Origin: an uncultured Bacteroidota bacterium
Lineage (GTDB): Bacteria > Bacteroidota > Bacteroidia > B-17B0 > Aurantibacillaceae
Length of the DNA: 64,000 nucleotides
Direction of reading: 5' to 3'
NCBI GenBank assembly: GCA_903893815.1
Contig: CAITNS010000016.1
Location: 62,001 to 126,000, forward strand
Every line of letters starts with the position of its first letter. The first letter of the stretch is position 1. A program made the translations under genes and the position numbers. The notes beneath the pieces are model-generated. The model was not told the origin of the DNA and made no database searches. It worked only from the letters and a program-made list of their open reading frames with translations. Shown here piece by piece: positions 18,302 through 28,237 of the stretch.

Positions 18302-21300
18302 TTGCCTTCAGAACAAAATATCCTAATATTAAAACTAGATGAGTTTATACGCAAGTATTATAAAAACCAACTGATCAAAGGTTTATTATATACTAGCGGA
18401 TTATTAGTTGCTGCTTTTTTATTTTTAGTAGTTGCTGAATACTTTGCCGAATTTGGAACAACGACAAGAACTATTTTATTTTATTCGTTTTTAATTGCTA
18501 GTAGTTTTGTATTATTCAAATACATTGTCATTCCTGTTTTAAAATTAAATAAATTAGGCTCAGTAATTTCTTATGATGAAGCGGCAAATATTGTCGGCAC
18601 ACACTTCAATAATATCAACGATAAACTATTAAACACGCTTCAGCTACAACGAAACTCTGGTTCTATTTTATCTCCAGATTTATTAACAGCAAGTATCAAT
18701 CAAAAAATGGAAGAGTTAAAACCTATTCCGTTTACTTCGGCAATTGATATTGGAGAAAATAAAAAATACTTAAAATTTGCTTTGCCGCCCATTGCTTTAA
18801 TGTTATTAGTATTAGCAATAAAACCAAGCATCATTACAGATGGAACAAAACGCATGGTGTTTCATCAAACCTATTTTGAAAAAGCAGCGCCTTTTCAATT
18901 TGCTATTGATAATAATAATTTAGAGGCTATTCAGCAACAAGATTATGTGTTAGAATTAAAACTCAAGGGAAACGAAATTCCTAATGAAGTTTTTATTTTA
19001 GTAGATGGTGTAGAACATAAAATGGAAAAAGTTGATAATGTAAATTATACGTATACTTTTAAAAATGTTCAGCAAAATCAAGACTTTGTATTTACGGCGG
19101 CAGGCTTTAATTCTAAATCTTACGAATTAAAAGTATTACCAAAACCAATGTTGATGAAGTTTGATATTCAGTTAAGTTATCCAGCTTACCTCAACAAAAA
19201 AAATGAAACCGTATCAAATATCGGTGATTTGCAAATACCTCAGGGCACAAAAATGCAATGGGTATTTCATACAAAAAATACGGATCAAATATTTTTAAAT
19301 TTTAGAGATACCATGGTGGATATTTCTAAATCATCGGAAGATGAATTTTCTTTTTCAAAACGCATGATGCAAAGTATGCCTTACAGCATCAAAACCATGA
19401 ATCATTTCTTAAAACAAAATCCTGATTCAGTAAATTATACAATTAATGTGGTTCCAGATCAAGTTCCATTAATTGATGTGAGCGAAAAAACAGACTCCTT
19501 AAATCCTAAAAATATTTATTTCTCTGGCACTATAAAAGATGATTACGGCTTTACACGATTAATATTTAAATACACACAATACACCCAAGATTCAACGGGT
19601 AAAGCCATTTTGAAAAATGGAGAACAAATCATGGGTGTGAACAAACAGCAAATTACTCAGCCCTACTATTACTTTTTAGATGCCTCTCGTTTTGAATTAT
19701 TGCCTGGTGATAAAATAGAATATTACTTTGAAGTGTGGGATAACGATGGTGTTACAGGTTCTAAATCTGCTAAAACGCAAACCATGTTGTTTAAAGCGCC
19801 AACCATTGATGAAGTGAATGCGGCGACAGACAAAAACAATTCGGAGATTAAAAAAGATTTAGAAGACGGCGCTAAAAAAGCAAAAGATTTACAAAAAGAA
19901 ATTAATGACCTCAGTAAAAAACTGACCGAGAAAAAACAAATGGGTTATGAGGAAAAGAAAAAATTGGAAGATATTTTGAAGAAACAAAACGAACTCAAAA
20001 ATAAAATTGAAGAAAGTAAACAAGAAAATCAATTAAATAATCAACAGCAACAAGAGAATCAACAAATGGATGAATCTCTTTTAGAAAAACAAAAACAACT
20101 TGAACAGTTGTTTGAAAACATCATGACTCCTGAAATGAAAAAATTATTTGATGAGTTAAATAAGCTATTAGATAAACTAGATAAAAATCAAGTACAAGAA
20201 AAACTCGAACAATTAAAACTGTCGAACAAAGACATGGAAAAAGAGTTGGACAGAACCTTGGAAGCATTTAAACAAATGGAAGTAGAACAAAAACTACAAC
20301 AAGCCATTGATAAATTAGATGATTTAAAAAACAAAGAAGATGCCTTGAAGAAAGAGACAGATGAGAAATCAGATGTGAGAAATGAGAAGTCAGAAAAAGG
20401 CAATGAGAAACCTGAAACTTCAAACAAGGAACAAAAAACTGACAACAAGAAACCAGAAACCTCTTCTAAAGAATTAGAGAAAAAACAAGACGAATTAAAC
20501 AAACAGTTTGAGGATTTAAAAAAAGACTTAAAAGAAATGCAAGAAAAAAATGCAGCTCTTGAAAGTCCGAATGAAATTCCTAAAACTGAAGAAAAGCAAA
20601 ATGAGATTAGTAAGGAGATGGAAAAAAGTTCTGAGCAATTAAATCAGAATAATAAAAAGAAAGCATCACAATCTCAAAAAGAAGCTTCTGATAAAATGGA
20701 AGAAATGAAACAGCAAATGCAGCAAGCGATGGAGAAGATGCAAAAAGAAGAGGAAGAAGAAGACATGCAAGCTGTACGTCAGATTTTAGAAAATTTATTA
20801 AACTTATCTTTTGCACAAGAAGATTTAATGGGACAACTTTCTAAGTTACGCTCTGATAATCCACAATATTTAAAAATCACCCAAACACAAAAAAAATTAC
20901 AAGACGATTCAAAAATTATTGAAGATAGTTTATTAGCAATCAGTAAAAGACAACCTAAAATTAGCGCAACGGTAAACAGAGAAATTTCTGCCATAAATAT
21001 GAATATGGGAAAAGCTGTTTCTGAATTAGCAGAACGTCAGCAGTCTAACGCTCAAATGCGCATGCAATATTCTATGACTTCTATTAACAACTTGGCATTA
21101 TTACTAAACGAGTCTTTAGAGGACATGCAAAAGCAAGCCAAAGAATCAAAAGAAAGTAAACCAGGAAATGGAAGTTGTAAGAAACCAGGAAAAGGTAAAA
21201 AACCAAGTTCATCAACTAAACCCGGCGACGGAAAACCTAGTATGCAAAGCATGAAGCAAATGCAGCAAAAATTAAATGAACAATTAGCCGAACTTAAAAA

Positions 21301-21868
21301 ACAATTAGAACAAGGTCAGAAACCTGGCGGTCAAAAACCGGGGGATAAACCAGGACAGAAACCTGGAGGGCAAAAACCAGGGGGACAAGGCGGAATGGGT
21401 CAGCAAGGTGGGCAAAAAGGTATGATGCCTGGACAACAAGGTCAGGGCATGAGTGAACAATTGGCTAAAATGGCGGCTCAACAAGAAGCATTAAGACGTC
21501 AAATGCAGCAAATGATGGATAAAATTAAAAAAGATGGTGGTTCAAACCCAGGTGGAAATATTGCAGACATGATGGAACAGACTGAAATAGATATCGTTAA
21601 CCGTCAAATTACGCAAGAAACGATGAAACGCCAGCAAGATATCATAACTAAACTTTTAGAAAGCGAAAAAGCAGAGCGAGAGCGCGAGCAGGACGAACAA
21701 AGGAAAAGTAATGAGGCGAAAAATCAAGTTTTAAGTAACCCTACGCAATTTTTAGAGTATAAAAGACTTAGAGAAAAAGAACTGGAGTTGTTAAATACGG
21801 TTTCGCCAAGTTTAACACCTTACTATAAGCAAAAAGTTAATGAATATTTTAATAGCGTAAACAAATGA
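18302..21868 (+). CDS. DUF4175-like large membrane/coiled-coil protein
   Basis: N-terminal TM helices, long K/E/Q coiled coil, GQKPGG-rich region; TTG start. Confidence 0.75.
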   Translation: MPSEQNILILKLDEFIRKYYKNQLIKGLLYTSGLLVAAFLFLVVAEYFAEFGTTTRTILFYSFLIASSFVLFKYIVIPVLKLNKLGSVISYDEAANIVGTHFNNINDKLLNTLQLQRNSGSILSPDLLTASINQKMEELKPIPFTSAIDIGENKKYLKFALPPIALMLLVLAIKPSIITDGTKRMVFHQTYFEKAAPFQFAIDNNNLEAIQQQDYVLELKLKGNEIPNEVFILVDGVEHKMEKVDNVNYTYTFKNVQQNQDFVFTAAGFNSKSYELKVLPKPMLMKFDIQLSYPAYLNKKNETVSNIGDLQIPQGTKMQWVFHTKNTDQIFLNFRDTMVDISKSSEDEFSFSKRMMQSMPYSIKTMNHFLKQNPDSVNYTINVVPDQVPLIDVSEKTDSLNPKNIYFSGTIKDDYGFTRLIFKYTQYTQDSTGKAILKNGEQIMGVNKQQITQPYYYFLDASRFELLPGDKIEYYFEVWDNDGVTGSKSAKTQTMLFKAPTIDEVNAATDKNNSEIKKDLEDGAKKAKDLQKEINDLSKKLTEKKQMGYEEKKKLEDILKKQNELKNKIEESKQENQLNNQQQQENQQMDESLLEKQKQLEQLFENIMTPEMKKLFDELNKLLDKLDKNQVQEKLEQLKLSNKDMEKELDRTLEAFKQMEVEQKLQQAIDKLDDLKNKEDALKKETDEKSDVRNEKSEKGNEKPETSNKEQKTDNKKPETSSKELEKKQDELNKQFEDLKKDLKEMQEKNAALESPNEIPKTEEKQNEISKEMEKSSEQLNQNNKKKASQSQKEASDKMEEMKQQMQQAMEKMQKEEEEEDMQAVRQILENLLNLSFAQEDLMGQLSKLRSDNPQYLKITQTQKKLQDDSKIIEDSLLAISKRQPKISATVNREISAINMNMGKAVSELAERQQSNAQMRMQYSMTSINNLALLLNESLEDMQKQAKESKESKPGNGSCKKPGKGKKPSSSTKPGDGKPSMQSMKQMQQKLNEQLAELKKQLEQGQKPGGQKPGDKPGQKPGGQKPGGQGGMGQQGGQKGMMPGQQGQGMSEQLAKMAAQQEALRRQMQQMMDKIKKDGGSNPGGNIADMMEQTEIDIVNRQITQETMKRQQDIITKLLESEKAEREREQDEQRKSNEAKNQVLSNPTQFLEYKRLREKELELLNTVSPSLTPYYKQKVNEYFNSVNK

Positions 21869-22275
21869 TACCAGCTAAAGGAGAAAAATTGGATATCCCA
21901 TCATCATCAGAAAATATAAGATTAGTAGAGCGTTTAGTAGAAGATGTATGCGATGTGTTTAATGTAAACGAAGATAGTTATGGCAATATACTAATAGCTG
22001 TAACAGAGGCAGTAAACAATGCCATTTACCATGGCAACAAAGGTAATCCTGATAAACATATTAAAATAGGATTTGAATCACACGAAAAAAATATTTGTTT
22101 TTCGGTAGCTGATGAAGGTCGTGGATTTGATTACAATAATTTACCTGATCCTACAGATCCAGCAAATTTAGATAAACCAAACGGACGCGGGGTTTTTTTA
22201 ATGAAAAACTTAGCTGATAAAGTTGAATTTAATAATAACGGACAAGAAGTTTTATTGACGTTTAATTTGAATTAA
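21865..22275 (+). CDS. RsbW/SpoIIAB-like ATP-binding anti-sigma kinase
   Basis: ILIAVTEAVNNAIYHGN N-box; DEGRGFDYNNLP; NGRGVFLMKNLAD; ATGA overlap with the upstream gene. Confidence 0.88.
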   Translation: MIPAKGEKLDIPSSSENIRLVERLVEDVCDVFNVNEDSYGNILIAVTEAVNNAIYHGNKGNPDKHIKIGFESHEKNICFSVADEGRGFDYNNLPDPTDPANLDKPNGRGVFLMKNLADKVEFNNNGQEVLLTFNLN

Positions 22276-22292
22276 TACTTCCGTTTTTTTGA

Positions 22293-22478
22293 ATGAAAAA
22301 ATCTCATTTTAAAATTTTATTTATTATTGGTATTGTATTTAATGTTTTAGCTATCATTTTATTAGCTATGAACTTCGTTAATACTCAAAAAAACGAATAC
22401 CTTTTTAAAATCAGTCTCCCCTTAATTGGCTTATTGTTTTTTTACTTTATGATAAAGAAAATAAATTCCCTAAAATAA
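22293..22478 (+). CDS. Small two-TM membrane protein
   Basis: 61 aa, two hydrophobic helices, tightly placed between the RsbW-like gene and ybeY. Confidence 0.45.
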   Translation: MKKSHFKILFIIGIVFNVLAIILLAMNFVNTQKNEYLFKISLPLIGLLFFYFMIKKINSLK

Positions 22479-22479
22479 T

Positions 22480-22902
22480 ATGGCAATTTCCTTCAACAAC
22501 CAAAGCATTGCTTTTAAATTTAAAGCAAAAACAAAAATAAAAGCTTGGATTAAAACTATTACCGAAAAAGAAAAGCACAAACTCGGCACGATTAATTATA
22601 TTTTTTGTACAGATGATGAATTGCTTGAAATCAATATCAAGCATTTAAATCATAATACACTTACCGATATTATCACCTTTGATTATACAGAAGGTAAAAC
22701 CATCAATAGCGATATTTTTATTAGCATTGAAAGAGTTTTAGAAAATGCCGATAAATTTAAAGTAACCTTTGATGAAGAATTTCACCGCGTGATGATACAT
22801 GGTATTTTGCACTTATGCGGCTATAAAGATAAAATCAAAGCAGATGCTGAGTTGATGAGAAAGAAAGAAAATGGGGCTCTGAAGTTGTTATTAAAATCTT
22901 AA
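22480..22902 (+). CDS. ybeY: rRNA maturation RNase YbeY
   Basis: LNHNTLTDIITFDY; zinc motif HRVMIHGILHLCGYKD. Confidence 0.93.
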   Translation: MAISFNNQSIAFKFKAKTKIKAWIKTITEKEKHKLGTINYIFCTDDELLEINIKHLNHNTLTDIITFDYTEGKTINSDIFISIERVLENADKFKVTFDEEFHRVMIHGILHLCGYKDKIKADAELMRKKENGALKLLLKS

Positions 22903-24746
22903 TTCAACTCGTATTGCAACTTGCTCAACTTCTGATAAAGCCCTGAATCGTTGGCCATTAATTCTTGATGAGTTCCCATTTCTACAACCTCGCCTTTTTG
23001 TAATACAACTATTTTATCTGCTTTTCTAATAGTTGATAAGCGATGTGCAATTACAATAGATGTTCTGCCAATCATTAATTTATCTAAAGCATCTTGCACT
23101 AAGCGCTCGCTTTCACTATCTAAGCTGCTCGTTGCTTCATCTAAAATTAAAATAGAAGGATTTTTTAAAACTGCTCTAGCAATAGCCACACGTTGTCGCT
23201 GTCCGCCAGATAATTGAATACCTCTATCGCCCACTAAGGTTTCAAATTTATCTGGGAAACTCATAATAAAATCATAGGCATTAGCTTGTTTTGCGGCTTC
23301 AATCACATCAGCACCCGTAGCACTTGGTTTTCCGTATAAAATATTTTCTTTAATGGTTCCACCAAATAACAATACATCTTGTGGTACAATTGCCATTTGA
23401 TCACGTAATTCAGTTAACTCATAATCCGTTGATTTTTTTCCATCAATCGTGTATTCTCCGCTAGTTGGTTCATAAAAACGCAATGCCATGGATGCTAAAG
23501 TTGACTTACCGCTTCCGCTACTACCAACTAAGGCAATAGTTTCGCCAGCTTTGGCATTAAACGAAATGTTTTTTAATACAACAAAATCTGGCCGAGTTGG
23601 ATAAGTAAATTGAATATTTTTAAATTCTAAATCGCCTTTTACTCTATTCAAATTTAAGTTATTACGATGCGCTAAATTTATTTCTTCATGAGTGTCATCA
23701 ATAATATCAAACACTCTATCGGTTGCACCAAGTGCACGTTGTATGGATGCCAACTGCTCAGGTAAGCCACCTAACGACGCTGCCACAAAAAATGAAAGCA
23801 TCATAAAAATACCGAAATTTTCAGGGCTCAATAAAGGTTTGCCGTCTGGTCCAATTTGATTGAGCAGTAATAACATTTGGTATAAAATAAAAAAGATAGA
23901 GCCAAACACACACATAATAATAAAGGCAAAAAACGCGCCTCTCATCACACCATATTGAACTCCAAATCTTCTAATTTCATTGGTTACTTTGTCATATTTG
24001 CTAATTTCTAATTGTTCGTTCGTAAATGCTTTAACGCTTGTAATGCCTGTTAATGCTTCTGAGACAATAATTCCCGACTCGGAAATTTTATCTTGAAATC
24101 CTTTTGAGTATTTACGAATTTTTCGTCCGTATATAATAGCAATGATCGTAATTGGTGGAATGATTGCTAGAAACCATTTGGCTACGTCCCAACCCGTATA
24201 GTATACCAATAAAACTAATCCTCCTGTTCCAACAATTGTTTGACGAATCACTTCGGCAATGTTAACCGCAAAAGCATCTGATATAACATTAATATCAGTG
24301 GCTACTCTACTACTTAAATCGGCTACTTGATTTTTTGAGAAAAAACTCATTGGCATTTTTACCAATTTATTAAAAGTATCTGTTCTCAAGCCTTTTAATA
24401 TATTTTCGGTAACAATTGAAAAAGTATATACTCGACCAAAAGATACTAATCCTTGAATAATCAATAATACAAAAAGCTCAATACCTGTTCCAGAAACAGC
24501 GTCTTTAAAAAGACTAGGCGCCATGGTAGTTTGTCCTAAATATCCAAACATTTTACCAGCCATAATTGGGAAATACAAGCCAACAATAGCCGTTGCTAAA
24601 ACAAAAAACATCCCTAATACAAAAATCCACTTACTTTTTCCCAAATATTTGAACAAACGGAACGATTTTTTGAAATTTGCTGCGGATAGTTTTGCCTTTG
24701 GAATATCGTCTTTTGCTTTGTGCTTTACACTAGTACCTTTTGCCAT
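22899..24746 (-). CDS. ABC exporter (MsbA-like), fused TMD-NBD
   Basis: Walker A GSSGSGKST, LSGGQRQRVAIARA, LILDEATSSLDSESE. Confidence 0.95.
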   Translation of the reverse strand: MAKGTSVKHKAKDDIPKAKLSAANFKKSFRLFKYLGKSKWIFVLGMFFVLATAIVGLYFPIMAGKMFGYLGQTTMAPSLFKDAVSGTGIELFVLLIIQGLVSFGRVYTFSIVTENILKGLRTDTFNKLVKMPMSFFSKNQVADLSSRVATDINVISDAFAVNIAEVIRQTIVGTGGLVLLVYYTGWDVAKWFLAIIPPITIIAIIYGRKIRKYSKGFQDKISESGIIVSEALTGITSVKAFTNEQLEISKYDKVTNEIRRFGVQYGVMRGAFFAFIIMCVFGSIFFILYQMLLLLNQIGPDGKPLLSPENFGIFMMLSFFVAASLGGLPEQLASIQRALGATDRVFDIIDDTHEEINLAHRNNLNLNRVKGDLEFKNIQFTYPTRPDFVVLKNISFNAKAGETIALVGSSGSGKSTLASMALRFYEPTSGEYTIDGKKSTDYELTELRDQMAIVPQDVLLFGGTIKENILYGKPSATGADVIEAAKQANAYDFIMSFPDKFETLVGDRGIQLSGGQRQRVAIARAVLKNPSILILDEATSSLDSESERLVQDALDKLMIGRTSIVIAHRLSTIRKADKIVVLQKGEVVEMGTHQELMANDSGLYQKLSKLQYELN

Positions 24747-24835
24747 TTTGCGGAAATTTAGAGTGCAAATGTACAGTTTTAGGACGGCTAAAACCGAAAA
24801 TAATAGCTATTTTAAGGTTAAATTTGGTAAAAAAT

Positions 24836-24865
24836 TTGCCACATAATAAAAATCCATTATATTTG
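24836..24865 (+). promoter_or_regulatory. Bacteroidota promoter for rpmH (-33 TTG, -7 TATATTTG)
   Basis: TTG 24836-24838, 19-nt spacer, TATATTTG 24858-24865. Confidence 0.6.
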
Positions 24866-24908
24866 CAGTCCAATTTTGAAAAACTTATAACATTTAAATA
24901 CTAATACC

Positions 24909-25064
24909 ATGAAACGCACTTTCCAACCATCGCAACGTAAAAGAAGAAACAAACACGGATTTCGTGAGCGTATGGCTTCTGCAAATGGCCGTAGAGTTAT
25001 TGCTAGTCGCAGAGCTAAAGGTCGTAAAAAATTAACTGTATCAAGCGAAAAAACGCATAAATAA
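24909..25064 (+). CDS. rpmH: 50S ribosomal protein L34
   Basis: Manual translation [51 protein letters not shown]; too short for the supplied ORF track. Confidence 0.97.
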   Translation: MKRTFQPSQRKRRNKHGFRERMASANGRRVIASRRAKGRKKLTVSSEKTHK

Positions 25065-25099
25065 TAGCTTTTCTAAAGCAATTTAGTATCTTTTTAACA

Positions 25100-25130
25100 A
25101 AGCTGCCTGTATTTACGGGCGGCTTTTTTA
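25100..25130 (+). terminator. Rho-independent terminator of rpmH
   Basis: aagctgcctgt-attt-acgggcggctt followed by T-tract. Confidence 0.85.
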
Positions 25131-25158
25131 TTATATTCGGGCTTCAAAATGTTCAATA

Positions 25159-28100
25159 ATGAAAAAAATTCTACTTCTTCTATCATTCATTTCTCTAAAA
25201 TTTTTAGCTCAACAACAATCTACTATTCAAGAGCAAAGTAATTACTATAAAAACTATTCTTTTTCAAAAGACAGTCAATGGGATAGTTTAAACACCATTG
25301 AAAACGGAACCGTTTATCAAGCAAATTCAAATCAACAAAAAACAACAAGCTGCACTTTAAACAAAAAAGTATATGGCTGGCATCCATATTGGGTAGGTTC
25401 TGTTTACACAAACTATGATTGGAGCATGCTCAGCGACTTTTGTTATTTTGATTATGCGGTTAGTCCAACAACAGGTAATAATACAAATGCTTCTTTCGCC
25501 TGGGCAACTAGTGCAGCTGTTACTGCAGCAATTAGTAATAGCGTAAACGTTCATTTTTGCGCTACCTTATTTGGCAGCCATTCTACCTTTTGGGCAAGCT
25601 CAGCAGCTCAACAAACGTTTATTACCAATGCCATTAACTTATTAAATTCTCGTCCGGGTAGTAACGGTATTAATATTGATTTTGAAGGGATGGGCTCGAG
25701 CGATAAAGTGCCTTTTACAGCATTTATGACAAGTCTTTGTAATCAGGTACATGCAGCTAATCCAAATTATAAAGTAACTATGGCTTTGTATGCTGTTGAA
25801 TGGGGCAATAACACCTTTGATATAGCTGCACTAAATCCACTAGTAGATAATTTTATTATTATGGGGTACGATTATTATTATTCAGGCTCAACTACTGCTG
25901 GTCCTGAAGCGCCCTTGTATAATTTTCAAACCACTTACAATTACACTTTAGCAAAATCAATTACTCATTATTTAAATAAAGGCGCCACTAAAAGTAAATT
26001 GCTTTTAGGGTTACCTTGGTATGGCAGAGAATGGGAAACAGTAGCGAGTACAGCTCCTTCAGCAACAACAGGTGGCTTTACCTCTTCGCGAACTTATGCT
26101 TACGTAAAAAATAATGCGGCTACTTACTCTCTGGCAAATAAAAATTTTGAAAATAACAGTTTTGAAAATTACTATTCATTTCAAAATACTGGGAATTGGC
26201 GACAATGTTGGATAGATGATAATTATAGCTACAGTCGTAAATTTGATTTAGTAAACCAACGTGGCATTGGCGGCATTGGCATTTGGGCATTAGGCTATGA
26301 TGATGGTTATTCTGATTTATGGAACTTAATAAAAGATAAATTTTCGACATGTGCTACCGTTGCTTGTACTGATAGTATTTACGATATGGGTGGGCCGAAC
26401 AGAAATTATTATGATAACGAAAATTATGTTTATACCATTGCTCCTGCAGGTGCGAGTTCGGTAAAACTAAATTTCAGTTACGCTGTTACTGAAGCAAATT
26501 ACGACACTTTATTTATTTACAATGGTAACTCAACTTCCTCAGCAACACTTGGCGTATATACAGGAACATTGAATTCAACGTTTACGTTAACGTCTACCTC
26601 TCCTGCTGTAACTATTCGTTTTAAATCGGATGGAGGAACTGTGCAATCTGGCTTTAAAGCAATTTGGACATGCATACAAGATAACACAAATCCAACAACA
26701 CAAATAACAACACCAAATAATTGGATTACTCAAAGCTTTACAGCTACTTACACTGATGCTGATAATGTTGGAGGGAGTGGCATTGAAAAAAGTTTTTACC
26801 AACCAAGTTATTTTAATGGAATTGAGTGGAGAGCTAATGGCGCAAGAGGTTTTTTTAATGACGATTTTAGTGGAAGCACTATACATCCAGAATGGACAAG
26901 CTCTGTAGGAACTTGGAGTATCAATGCAGGAGCTTTAATACAAACCGACGAAACAAATGCAAATACAAACATTTATGCTGCCGTCACTCAAAGTTTATCT
27001 AATCGTTATTTATACTGCTTTAAGGGAACCATTACTGGAGGTAATACAAACCGTAGAGCAGGCATTTACATTGCTTGTGACAATCCATCACAAACTCAGC
27101 GTGGAAACAGTTATATGATTTGGTTTAGACCAGATCAAAGTGCTGTTGAGTTTTACAAATCAGTTGCAAATACTATTGGTTTACCAACCTACTCAGCTAG
27201 CATCAATATTAATGCAGGAACAACTTATGATTACAAAATATCATACGATAGAATTACAGGAGAAATAAAAGTTTGGCAAAACAATGTGTTTATTGCATCT
27301 TGGACAGACACTTCACCTCATGCAACAGGAACATCTGTATCTTTTAGAAGCGGTAACAGTACTTTTAGAATAGATGATTTTAAAATATTCCGTTCAAGAG
27401 CTGTATCTACTTCCATTTTAGTTGGGGCAGCCAATACAAACGATCTTCGTAACGAAAATATTTCGCCGAACATATACGGCGGAAATATTAGTAGTATTAC
27501 AAAAGATAATGCCAATAATCTTTCAGCTATTAGCAATCAATATATTGATATCGACTGGACTAAACCAACTGCCTCATCTATTATTAAAGATGGAACTGCA
27601 AATGACATTGATACAACTTATGTTGGAACGCAATTAGATTTGAATTATACAATGGCAGAAGATACTAACTCGGGAGTTGCTTCGTATTATTATGCCATTG
27701 GCACAACGGCAGCTTCTCAAAATATTACTTCTTGGACCTTAAACAACTTGAACTTATCAGCTACCAAAACAGGATTGAACTTAGTAAATAACCAAAAGTA
27801 TTACATTATGGTAAAAGCTATAAATAATGCTGGTTTAGTAAGCGATAGTACAGTAAGTGACGGTGTAATATACCTTATGTCAACTGGTATAGAAGAAAAT
27901 AATGCACTAAACGAATTATCTATATATCCAAACCCTGCTAACGACAAAGCAACTATTAGTTTACTAAGTTCATCTAATGAAACTATAAATTATACGCTAT
28001 ATGATGCACAAGGAAAACTAATTGAAGAAAAAGTACTATACATACATTCAGGAATAAATACTTTGGAAATAAGCGTTCATCAGCTACAAATAAGTAAAGG

Positions 28101-28164
28101 CATTTATTTTATTAAACTAGTTTTAGAAGGCAAATCAATTACTAAGAAATTAGTTATTGAGTAA
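25159..28164 (+). CDS. Secreted GH18 (chitinase-like) protein with CUB-like, LamG-like and T9SS C-terminal domains
   Basis: VYGWHPYW; GINIDFEGM; IIMGYDYYYSG; LSIYPNPANDKATISL..SKGIYFIKL sorting domain. Confidence 0.88.
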   Translation: MKKILLLLSFISLKFLAQQQSTIQEQSNYYKNYSFSKDSQWDSLNTIENGTVYQANSNQQKTTSCTLNKKVYGWHPYWVGSVYTNYDWSMLSDFCYFDYAVSPTTGNNTNASFAWATSAAVTAAISNSVNVHFCATLFGSHSTFWASSAAQQTFITNAINLLNSRPGSNGINIDFEGMGSSDKVPFTAFMTSLCNQVHAANPNYKVTMALYAVEWGNNTFDIAALNPLVDNFIIMGYDYYYSGSTTAGPEAPLYNFQTTYNYTLAKSITHYLNKGATKSKLLLGLPWYGREWETVASTAPSATTGGFTSSRTYAYVKNNAATYSLANKNFENNSFENYYSFQNTGNWRQCWIDDNYSYSRKFDLVNQRGIGGIGIWALGYDDGYSDLWNLIKDKFSTCATVACTDSIYDMGGPNRNYYDNENYVYTIAPAGASSVKLNFSYAVTEANYDTLFIYNGNSTSSATLGVYTGTLNSTFTLTSTSPAVTIRFKSDGGTVQSGFKAIWTCIQDNTNPTTQITTPNNWITQSFTATYTDADNVGGSGIEKSFYQPSYFNGIEWRANGARGFFNDDFSGSTIHPEWTSSVGTWSINAGALIQTDETNANTNIYAAVTQSLSNRYLYCFKGTITGGNTNRRAGIYIACDNPSQTQRGNSYMIWFRPDQSAVEFYKSVANTIGLPTYSASININAGTTYDYKISYDRITGEIKVWQNNVFIASWTDTSPHATGTSVSFRSGNSTFRIDDFKIFRSRAVSTSILVGAANTNDLRNENISPNIYGGNISSITKDNANNLSAISNQYIDIDWTKPTASSIIKDGTANDIDTTYVGTQLDLNYTMAEDTNSGVASYYYAIGTTAASQNITSWTLNNLNLSATKTGLNLVNNQKYYIMVKAINNAGLVSDSTVSDGVIYLMSTGIEENNALNELSIYPNPANDKATISLLSSSNETINYTLYDAQGKLIEEKVLYIHSGINTLEISVHQLQISKGIYFIKLVLEGKSITKKLVIE

Positions 28165-28237
28165 TGTTGTTGCTTATTTTAGCTGCTGGTAAAAGAAATC
28201 ACAACACATCATATAAAGAATATCCTGAATGGGCAAC

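Noticed and set aside
20188-20502. 104-aa Ser/Phe-rich minus-strand ORF
   Set aside because: Antisense of the DUF4175 Lys/Glu-rich coiled coil.
21308-21450. Possible CRISPR-like or minisatellite array
   Set aside because: Repeats are short, degenerate and in-frame, encoding GQKPGG; no unique spacers.
24523-24846. 107-aa plus-strand ORF
   Set aside because: Antisense of the ABC exporter N-terminus and its promoter region; no recognisable features.
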